Part shown: positions 12,359 to 23,374 of the stretch, in pieces
Position numbering within the stretch: the first letter of the stretch is position 1
How the letters are laid out: every line of letters starts with the position of its first letter
Origin: Pyrenophora tritici-repentis
Lineage: Eukaryota > Ascomycota > Dothideomycetes > Pleosporales > Pleosporaceae
Length of the DNA stretch: 64,000 bases
Direction: 5' to 3'
NCBI RefSeq assembly: GCF_003171515.1
Contig: NC_089391.1
Location: 3,100,001-3,164,000 of the forward strand
Program-made: the position numbers and the translations under genes
Notes under the pieces: model-generated
The model's input: the letters and a program-made list of their open reading frames with translations, nothing else
Told to the model about the DNA's origin: nothing
Database searches by the model: none

Positions 12359-13321
12359 TCACTTTGGTGCTCTTATCACCAGCACCCTTTCTGCTTCCTG
12401 CACATCCCTGTCGTCTTCTCGGCCATCTTCTTGGTCACCTTCTTCCTCAACCACGTCCTCCATTACGGCGTCAACTGCCTCCATGTCTTCATCTACTTTC
12501 CCATTGCTGGAAGGTTCAGACACCATAAGCTCCGTGTCCTCGTCCTGATGCATAAAGTGAAGATAGTGCCAAAGGAAGGAGTAGCTACCCCAGACACACT
12601 TCATGCCGGCGAGGTCCGTAGTCCTTGCTCTGTACACCTGTAGGAGCTTCTCCACGTGCATGTCGTCCAACCAGCCCTCCTCATACAAGATACCGCTCTC
12701 TCGCAGGATAGCCTTGATTCTGAGAGGTCCCCACAGTACTATCATCAAGATAAGTACAAAACTATCCTTCGATAACACGTGGGGGGAGCTAAGTATGAAC
12801 TGCTTGTACAGAGTCTTGAAATCTCTCCAAAGGTCTACATTTTGTCCCGCGTCGAAGAAATGTTCAGCTCGGAGCCTGGCGATCTTCCAGCAGAGCCGCG
12901 ACGGTGGCGAAATTATGTTAAGTCCAGTAGTCGGGATTTGTCGGCCGAAGACACCAAAGGAAGGCCCCTTGGTCTGTCGGCTGGAGCTTCCAAAGACTGA
13001 TCCGCTGTTGAATCCAAGTAATGAGCGGTAGGAGAGCAGGATTTGATTAGCGGATCTGTCAGCTTCGCCTTGGTTTTCGATCATATCAAAGCGTAGGAAT
13101 TGTAGGAGATCCCCTGCTTTGGGCAAACTATCTCCTAAGCCGCGAGCTTTGGAAAACTTCACGGCCTCTTCTTTTGACACTTTGTCGGCGTAGTCGTAGT
13201 CGTTTTCTCCGATTTCGGGAACCCAGTCGGCTTCCAGGTCGATCTTGAGGTGGCAGAGAATGCGATGGAGCATGTCGTGGGCACGCGCTTTCAAAGCTTC
13301 CGAAGCTGCCAAAGACTCCAT
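12359..13321 (-). CDS. Hypothetical protein with acidic C-terminus
   Basis: Single-exon gene of 320 residues; ATG at 13321 (the upstream extension starts only at TTG). The N-terminal half is helical and mixed charge. The middle has a Ser/Gly/Phe-rich segment (SGSVFGSSSRQTKGPSFGVFGR), then an aromatic-rich region (LYKQFILSS, SYSFLWHYLHFM). The last ~55 residues are strongly acidic (EDMEAVDAVMEDVVEEEGDQ). The predicted location is nuclear or cytosolic. No domain was recognised. Its upstream region is the inverted-repeat cluster at 13617-14496, which might affect its expression, but this is speculation. Confidence 0.7.
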   Translation of the reverse strand: MESLAASEALKARAHDMLHRILCHLKIDLEADWVPEIGENDYDYADKVSKEEAVKFSKARGLGDSLPKAGDLLQFLRFDMIENQGEADRSANQILLSYRSLLGFNSGSVFGSSSRQTKGPSFGVFGRQIPTTGLNIISPPSRLCWKIARLRAEHFFDAGQNVDLWRDFKTLYKQFILSSPHVLSKDSFVLILMIVLWGPLRIKAILRESGILYEEGWLDDMHVEKLLQVYRARTTDLAGMKCVWGSYSFLWHYLHFMHQDEDTELMVSEPSSNGKVDEDMEAVDAVMEDVVEEEGDQEDGREDDRDVQEAERVLVIRAPK

Positions 13322-15776
13322 GGTGTGTGATCTTGTCTGCAAGCGATGGAAGTGGTAGTATTGTGATGTTGTGTGGTTGTGTGATCGAATGGTTGTGAGT
13401 GCACTCGGGGAGGCGTCGCCGAGATTAGCAAAGAGAGATGGCAGGACAATAGCACGCTAGCAGAACGGGGCACAAATCCAGGCTCCCGCCATTTCACATG
13501 TTATCAAAGCGACAACTTTACAACAGGGCACATATAGCTATGATTTAGAGCACCAAGATGCATAGAAATCTTGAGCCATTGGGTAGCTAGTTTTGTACAT
13601 ATCACTTCGATATAATATGGCACAATGTAGCTCAAATTGTCAGAATGAGCACCTGGCACATTGTATGCCAAGGCCATGCCCCTGTCACAGCCACCGGGCA
13701 CGCACACAGGCAAAGCATGGGACAGACCCACTTAGTCAAGGTGAGGGAGACCTGCCTGGCACGCCGATGCCCCGTGCCAGCAACTCACGTGTACGCTAAA
13801 CGTTGGTGCCTTCTGGGAATATATCCACAAGCCGCCTCACCTTTTCTCTTCTACTCACCACACTCCCACTCCACCACCACCACTGATCATCTTTGCAAAG
13901 CTTCAATGCAAACCGCCCGGCTTCGGTATGTACCTACCTACCCTTTCAGTACATACTGGAGCCGGGCAACGTCACTTCACTGGTGGCTCAATCCCACCAC
14001 TGGGAAGGTATGTCAGCATCACCCCACTTGCAAATTCAATTCAGCTGCTAACACGACTCCAAAGATCCTCTAGTAGGAGGATCTTTCCATTGGGCCGCGG
14101 GCGGGTTGGTGCCAGTCGACCTCTCGCACCACACTAAGGGCAGCAATTCAACCCGCTCGCGGCCACGGGGGTGGTGTGGGAATTCCACACCACTACCTCA
14201 GACTTGTGGGCGGTGCCGGGCACCGTTCAGTGCCTAGCACCGCCCGAACTCGTCGTACATGGACAGTTGAAATTTCGGGTCATTTTTTTATTTGGAATTT
14301 CAACCAGTCTATGTACGACGAGCTCCGCTATTATCGTTGTGTTTGTTTCAAGTGAGTCACCTTGTCAGCAAGATCACAACCAGTCAGCTAACATTCCGCA
14401 GTCCACTCGATGTCAACACTTGGAAGATGAGGAACTCTAGAGGGGTTGGAGGGGCTTCAGGACTGGAGTCCTGGGAGGATTTCAGTCCTGAAGCCCAGGA
14501 AGGCAGAACGATGGACAAGACCTAGCTAGAGCACTTGATACCCCACACAATCGAAGACTGTTTACTGTCACACTGCTTCACTCTGAAAATGCAATTTCCT
14601 CTTCAATATTCGCTTCCCCTCACTGTGCTGTGCGATTGCCATGGCCTAATCGCCGCTTAACCGAGATTGTTACCTGTTGTTGCTGTAGAGCCGTAGAGCT
14701 ACGAGGTGGCTGAAGCGGCACTCACGTCTACCGTTTGCTTGCGTCTTGCTGTCACCACCACGCCCACGTATTGCAAACACTTTCCTACAAGTCTCTACTG
14801 AAGATACACCACCCCGCCTTCGACAGACGTGCTCACGCTCAAGCTCGCGAACCACAAGTAAGTCTACAATCCTTCACGCTCAGCCATGTGTTGACACGAG
14901 TGACACACCACGACGAATACCAAACCCTGACAAGTACAACAGCCACCACACACAGACACCCACGTCGCCTCCCGAGGCCCTCGTACACATCCTTTCCAGC
15001 CATCCAAAGCTCCAGCCAGGCGGCTACCAGGCAATCAAACACCCATCCTCTCCCCACAAAACCAAGACCGAGAAGTCCTCCAATATACCCAATATGCCGA
15101 TTCCTCCTCTTCCTCCGACCCCACCACCCTCCCCACCCCTTCTTCCGCCTCCCCCTCCTCCCTCACAGTAAGCAAAATGGTATCCTTCAGGCACGCGTTG
15201 GAGCAGGGATGATTGCGGGGGTAAGATACCTTGTGGTCTTCAACGGAGACGGAGAGGTTTATGTACTGATGCGAGACGGAAAGCGGTGGGGATGACATGG
15301 GTGTGATAGAGGGATGGTGTCACGGTTTGGGGTCTCTCCTGCTCTGCTCCTGCAGTCGCAACTTACCTTTGTAATGGAACGATGCCTATCTGGGACTAGC
15401 GCTGTTTACGGTCACCCACCTACATATACAGTTTGTAGACTCAGACAATACAACCTCAGTTCAATCCTTCAATTCTTCCAGCACCCACTATTCCCCAAAG
15501 ATGGTGACAGATACTCTTACAGTAGGGAGAATAGCAACAGCAGCAGATCCCAATGACAGACCACACTTTCCTGAGCAAACACACCATGATGCAATACACT
15601 AACTAGTACAAGACTACCAAATGGCAACTTACACACACTTGACTTCCTTCATTCATACTAATTACAGTTCCCATCCCTCCCCGGACCTCTACTACCGAAC
15701 CTACAACCCATCCTCATACCCATTCAAACACACTGACCAACCATACCCAGACCCAGCCCAGTCCGCACCTTCACGT
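13322..15776. other. Long intergenic region with hairpin cluster
   Basis: 2.45 kb between the acidic-tailed gene and the 3' end of the BBC1 gene. The left part (13617-14496) is dominated by inverted repeats, annotated separately. The right part (14550-15776) is CT/CA-rich low-complexity sequence with overlapping open frames of Pro/Ser/Thr/His-rich composition (such as 14735-15295) that I do not accept as genes. The 15600-15776 stretch is probably the 3' UTR of BBC1. Confidence 0.5.
13617..14496. repeat. Cluster of about ten inverted repeats (hairpins)
   Basis: Non-identical stem-loops follow one another. Main stems: 13915-13933 with 13949-13967 (19 bp, only two G·U-type mismatches, 15-nt loop); 14061-14070 with 14077-14086 (10 bp perfect); 14093-14108 with 14149-14164 (16 bp, one mismatch); 14171-14179 with 14185-14193 (9 bp perfect, GAATT loop); 14207-14245 (nine outer pairs plus six inner, loop CGTTCA); 14249-14275 with 14295-14322 (~27 bp, few mismatches); 14452-14464 with 14484-14496 (13 bp perfect). 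Weaker ones lie at 13617-13670, 13675-13724 and 13741-13789. The stems share no sequence. No coding potential. Confidence 0.7.
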
Positions 15777-18700
15777 TCAATTCCAGCCAACCCAGCTCTT
15801 ACTCATGACACGCCACACACGTACCTCGCCAGATCGTAAATCACCCATCTTGAAGCTCTCAGGCTTGACCTTCTTGTGCTCGCGGCCTTGTTCCCAGGCA
15901 CGTACCTTCTTCTTGCTGCCGTCCCATTCGACGACGACACCAACGTGGTCGGGCTTGCCGACATCCACGGCGTATCGGGCATGCATGGGACCGGTCTTGC
16001 CTTGGAACTTGGCATTACGGAAGGTGATGATGTCACCGGGGCGGATCTCGTCGTAAGATTGAGTTGATGCATTTGCTAGGTTTGCGTAGACGAGGGCGCC
16101 GAATGAGCGAGTTGAGACTGGGGGTAATGCGTCAAAGAGAGGCTTGAGAAGTTCTTCAATGAGACCGTGTGGTGTGCCGTTACCGACTACAGTGTTTTGC
16201 TTCGACTCGATTGCCTTGGCGATCTGACGACCAAATTGTTCGTAGGCGCTCTCAAGCTGATCGGGACGCTGACGAGCAGGCGGCGGATCGTTGCGTTGTT
16301 CAAACTCTACATCAGAGACATTGTTCGCCTCAAAACGAGCTGATATGACCGTTTGCGAATAGTCGAGATAGAGAACCTTGATGATCTTCTCTATCGTGTT
16401 GCCAGTCTGTGACTCCTTCATGTCGACAAGTACGTCCTTGCGGCCTTGCAATGACGGCGGGAGTAGATTTGGCTGCGTCCACCAATGAGACCCCATTCCC
16501 AGGTCGATATCACTTGCGATGAAGTCTTGATTTGAAGCTGGACGGAGCTGGTCCATGGACCCCCGGCCCATCATAGCACTTACGTCAAGAGACTTCCGGT
16601 TCGAGAGCACCCGATTCTGCTGCTCCATTGTCGGCATCATTGAAACAGGACGCTCTTGTGGTCGTGGTGGGGCTGCCTTCTCTTGAGGCGGAGGGGGCGG
16701 CACATTCAGATGTGGAGGAGGTGGGGGTGCATGCTGATGCGGCGGAGCCTGAGGTGGAGGAGGTGGCTTATCATGTGACTTCCGTGGCGGAGACGAGTAC
16801 AAATCGTCTTCATCGTCCGACTGAGGTGGTTCCCTTGACGGCAAAGGAGGTATTGATGGGGGTAGAGGCGGAGGTGGCCGATTCTGCGGAGGTGCAGGCT
16901 GACTTTGGGGTGGCGGCGGTACTGCCCTAGGTGCTGCAGGTGCTGCACCTGGGGGACCGACATATCGGAAAGGATCATAGTCGTCATCATCCTCATCTAC
17001 TGGCATACTGCGAGCAGGTGGCGGCCCAGGTGGGGGAGGAGGTACACCACGGGGAACATCTGTCGATGTTCGGCTGGGCACTGGGGGTGGTGGTGGTACA
17101 GCTCGCGGCCCTGTGGGAGGTAGGGGCGGCATACCGTGAGGAATGGTGGGCGACCGTGCCGAAGCTGGCTCGTCTGTTGCGTTGTCCTCGAGACTGGAAC
17201 TCCTAGCATGCGATTTCAGAGCATCCTTATGAGTAGCATCGGGCGCAATATCAGTGTCGTAGTCTCCTTCGTAGTCAGTCTCGCCCTCCGTTCGATCAAG
17301 CTTTCTTATCGGCAGTTCTCCATGGCGAGAAGGAGGCGCCTGTGTCGGTGGAGGGGGTGGAGGAGGGCGAGTTGCGTGTGGAGATGCAGGGTCCGCTAAT
17401 GGAAGGGGTGGTACGCGTCTCTCAGACATGTCGTGGGGTTGCTCGCCAGTAGCAAAGTACGAAGCCCGCCTTGCTGCAGTTGCAGGTGAGAATGGGGCAG
17501 GTGGCGTTTTGACATCAGGACCATCTGTCAATTCGTCGCCTGACTCAGATCCTGGGCCAGGAGACTTGACCTGGGGAGGAGGCAAAGGTCGAGCTGCACA
17601 CAGTTAGCAGATGGCAAGATTTTGGAGGTGGTTTGTCGCACATGCTGAAGGTACTGGAGGAGGTACAGGACGCCCTGTAGAATGTTAACGACAAGCCACG
17701 AGACAAACCATGGGAACCAGCTCCTAGCACACATACTAGACACGCATACAGTCATGACATATTCCGACACAGCGTCGTACGTTATGTACGTCTTGCACAG
17801 TGTTTCGGAAAATGGCAGTTGCAGGCAGTCTTGGGTAGGATGCGCAAAAGAGTGGATCGGCTTGCGAGGGATGAGGAACTTACTGTCTGATGGAACGGGT
17901 GGAAGTTGCTCGCTGGTGGGTGTCGGCTGGACTGTCGATGATGCGACATCCTCTACATCAGGGACCTCTTCGGCTGGATGAGAAGCAGTGACCGGTTGTG
18001 GTACCTCTTCCTCCTTCTCTACATAAAGCGTTCTGTCCTCAGCTGGTTCCGGACTCCGGACGGGTGGCATACCAGGCAGACCGAACATGGGAATTCGCTG
18101 CTGGGGAGAAGAGTACTCTTCGGTTTCTTCTGGCTTCTTGTCAAGTATCGGCTTCTTTTTCTTCGGGGGAAGAGGCGCCATTGGAGGACCCCCAAACATG
18201 CCAGGCATACCCATGCCGCCGCTCATTTTTGCCATGCGCTGCCGCAATTCTAGCTTCCGTCTTGTCTCGGCGTCCATCTCGTCCTCTTCCTCGTCCTCTT
18301 CTTCAGCCACGTCCTGCTCATCGCCCACGTCCGGCTCCTGTGCTGGAGCGGCAGCAGCCCGGGGTGGAGGCGGAGGCGGATGTCTGCTCTTTGGTCGCTC
18401 CTCATCATCTTCGACGCTGGTGGACTCTCCCCCAGCATCCTCAGTCTCGCCAGCACCTGATTGGTCGGCATCGTTCTCGCTGAGAAGTTCGCGGTTGGGA
18501 GATTTGATATCGTGGGATGACCGTGGGGGGCGGGTCTGGTCCATTGATGGCCGGCTCTTGGACGCTCCACTGACAACGCGTTCAAGGTCAGTATTCTCGC
18601 TGTCTTCGGCTTGAGCGTCTTGCGACTGGGTTCGCTTCGCCACCGGGGGCCTCTTGGGCTTCTCTTTGTGCATGGCAGCCGCTCTCTCGGCCTGTTCCTG

Positions 18701-19549
18701 CTGCTGCTTCTGTAGGAGGGCGATTCGTTCTTTCAAGCTGACTTTTGGCTGCTGTTCCTCCTCGCCTTCATCCTTGGGGCCGCCTTGGGCAAGTCCAGCA
18801 CGCTCCGCATCATTCTGGTCTTGTGCCTGACGTGCTGCAATTTCTGGGTCTTCCTCGCGGCGGTACGTCTTGATAGGCGGAGTCTCTCGCGTAGGAGGTA
18901 TGTATGCATTCCGACTTGGTGGGGGAGCGACGAACGGCTTCTTGATAAAGTTGGTTGGGGGACCAGAAGGCTTAAAGGGCTGAATTGGCGCAGCAGCCGG
19001 GGCATTGAAGGCAGCAATGCGGTCCCGAAAGGCATTGGACTTGGAGGCGACAGGCGGTGGGACCTTCTTCGCGGGCGGTGCCGGTTTGGGGGACTCGGAC
19101 TGGCCATGGAGGGCTTCTTGGGCTCGGGCACTAGACGCCGACGGTGGAGAGATGGGCGACATGGGCAGCGGAGTTGATTTGGCGGCGGCCGGCACCTCTA
19201 TTGGAGGCGGCTGAGGTTTTGGTGCCTCAGGCTCCTGACGCGGCGCGGGTGCCGGCTCAGGCTCTGATGGCGAGAGCTGAGGCATAGGAGGGGCTTCCTG
19301 TGCCGGCGGCTGCTCCATTGGCTTGTGTCGTGAGGCTCGGTTGGGTCGTGGAGGCGGCGCAGGCTCATATCGCTCGACAAAGTTCCTGGGGAAGAGACCA
19401 TCGCGCTTGATACCGCTGTCGTCGGTGTATTCGCCCACGTACCAATCGTCGCCCTCCTCTTCGGTTACGGAGATGATCTGGCCGACCTTGAAGTCCAAGT
19501 CATCCTCGTGGGGAGACGAGTAGTCGTAGATAGCCTTTACTTTGTACAT
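15777..19549 (-). CDS. BBC1: BBC1/MTI1-like SH3 protein of cortical actin patches
   Basis: Homolog of yeast Bbc1, which binds type I myosin and Las17/WASP and restrains Arp2/3-driven actin assembly at endocytic patches. Model: complement(join(15777..17593, 17642..17674, 17884..19549)), 1171 residues. An SH3 domain occupies residues ~1-63 (ALYDY-type AIYDYSS, acidic RT loop, WYVGEY, GLFPRNFVE). A long Pro/Ala/Glu-rich linker follows, with polyproline runs and a Gln/Glu-rich coiled coil (LKERIALLQKQQQEQAERA). The last ~230 residues form the conserved BBC1-type NlpC/P60-like domain (PGDIITF, DHVGVVVEW). A 33-nt exon encoding RPVPPPVPSA restores frame between the long exons. It diverges from RTR1 by 379 bp. 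Confidence 0.9.
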
Positions 19550-19928
19550 GGTGACAGCTGTATTCCCTGCTCAGGTGCGCTACGAGCTAAGGCTACGGGA
19601 AATTGGGGGGAGCTTGGTGGGTGTGGTGCGCGGCGAGGGGTGGGTTTAGCTACGGCGAGAGCGTCGTCAGTCTAAGACGGGGCGGAAAGCGCGGAAGAAA
19701 TGGATGCCTACCATTCACTGCTTGCAGCCATGCAGGTCGTGCTCCGGGCAAGTGGTAGGAGAAAGAAGAGGGCTGCTGCAGGCCTCGTTGGAGGTATGGT
19801 GACGAAGCTCAAACATAGCCCCGCGCAACATTGGGCGCTGCTTGGCGTGCGCCTAACAGGTCCACTTCCTTCACATAGTAACGACGATCCTACACCAACA
19901 CGGACGCAGCCGCGCATACAGATAGACG
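19550..19928. promoter_or_regulatory. Shared divergent promoter of BBC1 and RTR1
   Basis: 379 bp between the divergently transcribed BBC1-like (minus) and RTR1-like (plus) start codons, so it must hold both promoters and leaders. It is GC-rich near the BBC1 start with no clear TATA box. Short open frames on both strands are not called. Confidence 0.5.
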
Positions 19929-20831
19929 ATGCAGCCCAAGTCGATACTCAAGAAGACGACGGTCTCTACCGACGCACCGCCGGGCAGAAAGCCAGTCAAT
20001 CCGCGCCATCTCGCCGTCGCACGCCATCATGCTACTGTTCTTGAGGACCGCAAACGCGTCGAGACCGAGGTGCTTGAGGCCGTCATGATACTGATGGACT
20101 TTCCCACTTCACCAAATGCCGACCCTAAACGGCCCTCGCCCGATGATGCTCTTTTCTTTCAGAAAGCAGTCATACCATTTCAACCCGCCGACTACGATGC
20201 GCTTATCGAAGAGCGCAATATCGCGGACAAGTGCGGTTATGCCTTGTGCTCACGTCCAAAGAAGAAGGCACGGTCGACGGCAAAGAAGCAATTTATCGAT
20301 ACCAAAGACGGCGTGCAAATTGTGGATAGGAAGGTGCTGGAGGTGTGGTGCTCCGACGACTGCGCGAAGCGGGCGCTATACGTCAAAGTGCAGCTCAATG
20401 AAGAGCCAGCGTGGCTGCGTTCGTGTGGATACGGAGAAAAAATCGAGCTCATGGTGGAAAACAGCGAGGAGCATCGATTAGCCCTGCCCCTACGTCCCAA
20501 GCAGGAAAGCGCGACCAAGGTAGATGCAGAAGAAGAGGACATGAATGCCGCCTGGGCCGCGCAAGAAGCTGCCATTGCGCATCTAGCTCTCGAGCGTGGA
20601 GAGAAGCCAGGCCAGGCCACCAAGGCAAATAGCGACCTCATTCAAGATCAGATTGTCGAGCGTGTATCTACCAACGCACCACCACTGGCACCATCGCTTG
20701 CACAGGCATCCAACCACACCATGGCTATCGAAGGCCACGTTCCTCGCATCAACAGAAAAGACAAAGACAGTGATGACGATAAAGACGACGAAGATGACGG
20801 GCAGGACTGGGACAAGCATCTACCTGGCTGA
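19929..20831 (+). CDS. RTR1: RNA polymerase II CTD phosphatase RTR1/RPAP2-like
   Basis: Predicted member of the Rtr1/RPAP2 family, which removes Ser5 phosphate from the Pol II C-terminal domain during early elongation and helps Pol II nuclear import. Single exon, 300 residues. The N-terminal helical region is followed by the Rtr1 zinc module: C102-x4-C107 (CGYALC) and C141-x3-C145 (WCSDDC), with CSRPKKKARS between. The second cysteine pair is followed by AKRALYVKVQLNEEPAWLR, typical of the family. The C-terminus is Ala/Glu-rich and ends in an acidic DDDKDDEDDGQDWDKHLPG tail. The length is close to other fungal family members. Confidence 0.9.
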   Translation: MQPKSILKKTTVSTDAPPGRKPVNPRHLAVARHHATVLEDRKRVETEVLEAVMILMDFPTSPNADPKRPSPDDALFFQKAVIPFQPADYDALIEERNIADKCGYALCSRPKKKARSTAKKQFIDTKDGVQIVDRKVLEVWCSDDCAKRALYVKVQLNEEPAWLRSCGYGEKIELMVENSEEHRLALPLRPKQESATKVDAEEEDMNAAWAAQEAAIAHLALERGEKPGQATKANSDLIQDQIVERVSTNAPPLAPSLAQASNHTMAIEGHVPRINRKDKDSDDDKDDEDDGQDWDKHLPG

Positions 20832-21289
20832 GGCGATGCTATTTGTGAGGCATTGTTACACGGATAGCCATGCACCAGAACCGCTGCTTGGCACCCCCAG
20901 ACCTTCGCGAGAGACCTGATCAGCTACAGACTGCATCCCAGGACAACAAGCTCGGTGAAACGGCTGGAAGTCGCGGACCATCAATCTATTTGATGCGAAG
21001 ATGTGATTGGGGACATATGCATGGAAGTCCTGCCCACGTACTGCAAACTGCGGTTATCTAGGGAATTGTGGGAGAATCAATTGAACTGAGGATACTGGCA
21101 AGTTTCAAGGAAATATTATAAATGATTGTAGAAAAAAATCTCAAAAGTCAATGTCACATCTCATCTCATGCATCAGAATCCGCGGAGGTGAGCACAGACC
21201 ATCCGCAAATCCATCTCGACATTTGCTCCCACACGGAAATCACGACTCAGCCGCCATTAACGCCAGCACGCGGCTGTCGCAGCGCCAAC
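20832..21289. other. Intergenic region RTR1-MRP51
   Basis: 458 bp containing the RTR1 3' region and MRP51 promoter. An in-frame ATG at 21122 would extend the next protein by 56 residues with no mitochondrial-signal character; it is treated as leader. Confidence 0.4.
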
Positions 21290-23374
21290 ATGTCTCTGAG
21301 CCGCCAATCGCTCTCGCCCACAGCCAATCTGCTCCGAAACTCCCGCCTTTTCTCACTGCCAAATCCCCTCCCACGGCCGCACGTTGCTGAGAGCTACGGC
21401 GCGGGCGTCATCAGAGAATCCGACACTGCGACGCTGCCCTATCCGACCCACCAAGCCATTGCCACAACAAAGCCCTCGCTTGCACGCGGTGATTGGGGTC
21501 TGAAGCGGCCGATTCCATCAAGGAGTCATATTGTGCAAGTTAGCGACCCGGTGCTCAAGGTCACGCAATTGGATACCATTGAGCATGTCACGGATTTCGA
21601 CTCTGCAGCCGACCATGTGCGGACAAGGCAAAAGTGGGAAGAGATGGGTGTGCCGGTGATGAAAGGCATGACGCAGATGCGAGACCAGGACTTGAGTGGA
21701 ACCCCGCCATCCGGAGCTTTTGAGATTCGCGATGACACTACGAGTTATGACACTGACTTGGGCCTGGATGAGGCGGGGCTGTACCTCAAGGCGCTTAAAA
21801 AGAACATGCCGTCTGAACGCGCCAAGGCCCAGTGGGAAGTCTTCAATGCAACGTGGAAGGACAAGTGGGAGGAGAAGAAGGCGAGTTGGAGGAGTCAAGG
21901 GTGGGGTGAGCAACTTACAGACTTTGAATCTACGCAAAAGAAGGCGGCTGAGGGGAGGGCTCAGCTCCGCGAACATCATAAGATACTGTACGAGACAGAG
22001 TCAAGAGCTTTCCGTACGCGCTGGGATGCGGAATTGGCTACGAAGGAGGCCGACTGGAAGGCACGTGGCTTGACGAACCCTGAGCATCCAGGAAGGGTTG
22101 CCGAGGCCAACGCCTTCAAGGAACTAGAGAGAAAAGCAGCGGCTGACTTGCAGAGACGATGGGGGGAGAAAGAGGCAAGACTCGCAGAACAGACTCCCGC
22201 CAACATGCCTTGGCTATTGGATTTCACCGCCTTTGCACGAGAGCAAGATGGAGCCAAGAGGGCCCTTCGACAAGAACTTGCCGCTACTCCTTTCACGCCC
22301 CTCACGCGCCCACCTGTCGATCCCATCGTGCACAACACCAAACGGTGGAAGCACGACGGCCCGTGGCTCCCCGGCATGGGCGCCGATGATTTCGCCACTT
22401 ACCTATCCAAGCAAATCACCGCACGCAAGAAGGAATTCCAAGCCTACCTAGTCGAATACGTAAAGACTGAAATTTACAGATCCCGCCGCCAAGCTGCCAC
22501 CAAAACCAGTCCTGAAGGAATGCCACTCGACCCCCAAGAAGCCGAGGCCTGGCTCTCCACCCAAGAGAAAACATGGCGACACATCACCGACTCCCAGATC
22601 CAAGCTGGCATCAAAGCGCTCCGCAAGGAAACCGCAAACGATCCCCTAGCCTCGAAACTCGTCCGCAAACTCATCCTCCCCTTCCTCAAACTCCCCGCCA
22701 TCAAATTCAAACACAAAGCCTTCCACAGGGACGCCGCTTCCCGCGACATCGACGCATACATATTCGACCAGGAAAGCGCACCATTATCAACCCACCCGTC
22801 CGCTGGTCTGGGCTACCTCCGCACAAAATCTTACATTGCAAACCACCCCATTCTCGGTCCCCAGGCTAATCCCGCTCCCATCACCGCCCGTGTCGTTCAA
22901 GCCAGGCGCACAGCTTACAAGAATGAAAGTTACGCCCGCCTCGGTGTGGGCGGCTTCGTTGCAAACGACCAGTTCCGCAGCACGGACACGCGTCCCGGGG
23001 CTAGATTCGGGGACAACGCCAAAGACGTGGAGACTATTGATGTGGATACGCCTGGTGGCAAGAAGATTCTTGTCCACCCGCTCTTTGCTAGTGTGAGTAA
23101 TGATGGTAGGATCCATGTTAAGATTGCCAGAGCAACCGGGCCTGAAGGTGCGGTCGCTAGGGGCGAGTTGGATGATAGACCCCCGGTTAGAGAGCCCTTG
23201 GAGAGTGATCCACTGAGGGATTTGGGGAGTATGGGCAGGAGTGGGGTTAAGGAGTTGGATGCGATGAGTGGGGAGGCGGCGGCGTTGGACCAGTTTTTGA
23301 GGGCGGAAGGTCAGGGGAGGGGGTCGCCTGGAGCGGGGTTTCCTGGCGTGTCGCAAGCTTTGAGGGGGGAGTAG
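21290..23374 (+). CDS. MRP51: Mitochondrial small-subunit ribosomal protein MRP51-like
   Basis: Predicted mitoribosomal 37S protein of the Mrp51 family, involved in translation of mitochondrial mRNAs. The chosen start at 21290 gives MSLSRQSLSPTANLLRNSR, an Arg/Ser-rich amphipathic leader expected for mitochondrial import. The hallmark GDWGLKRP follows at about residue 70, then VTQLDTIEHVTDFDSAADH. The product is 694 residues. The central third is Lys/Trp-rich coiled sequence with repeated W-x3-W-like spacing (AQWEVFNATWKDKWEEKKASW). The C-terminal half carries RVVQARRTAYKNESYARLG and VGGFVAND, conserved in filamentous fungi. Longer than yeast Mrp51, as usual for this group. Single exon. Confidence 0.85.
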   Translation: MSLSRQSLSPTANLLRNSRLFSLPNPLPRPHVAESYGAGVIRESDTATLPYPTHQAIATTKPSLARGDWGLKRPIPSRSHIVQVSDPVLKVTQLDTIEHVTDFDSAADHVRTRQKWEEMGVPVMKGMTQMRDQDLSGTPPSGAFEIRDDTTSYDTDLGLDEAGLYLKALKKNMPSERAKAQWEVFNATWKDKWEEKKASWRSQGWGEQLTDFESTQKKAAEGRAQLREHHKILYETESRAFRTRWDAELATKEADWKARGLTNPEHPGRVAEANAFKELERKAAADLQRRWGEKEARLAEQTPANMPWLLDFTAFAREQDGAKRALRQELAATPFTPLTRPPVDPIVHNTKRWKHDGPWLPGMGADDFATYLSKQITARKKEFQAYLVEYVKTEIYRSRRQAATKTSPEGMPLDPQEAEAWLSTQEKTWRHITDSQIQAGIKALRKETANDPLASKLVRKLILPFLKLPAIKFKHKAFHRDAASRDIDAYIFDQESAPLSTHPSAGLGYLRTKSYIANHPILGPQANPAPITARVVQARRTAYKNESYARLGVGGFVANDQFRSTDTRPGARFGDNAKDVETIDVDTPGGKKILVHPLFASVSNDGRIHVKIARATGPEGAVARGELDDRPPVREPLESDPLRDLGSMGRSGVKELDAMSGEAAALDQFLRAEGQGRGSPGAGFPGVSQALRGE

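Noticed and set aside
14735..15295. 186-codon and 141-codon overlapping frames, Pro/Ser/His-rich
   Set aside because: Low-complexity CT/CA-rich intergenic DNA is open in several frames; there is no homology or splice support.
21122..21289. 56-residue N-terminal extension of MRP51
   Set aside because: It lacks mitochondrial-targeting character, while Met57 begins a typical leader sequence.
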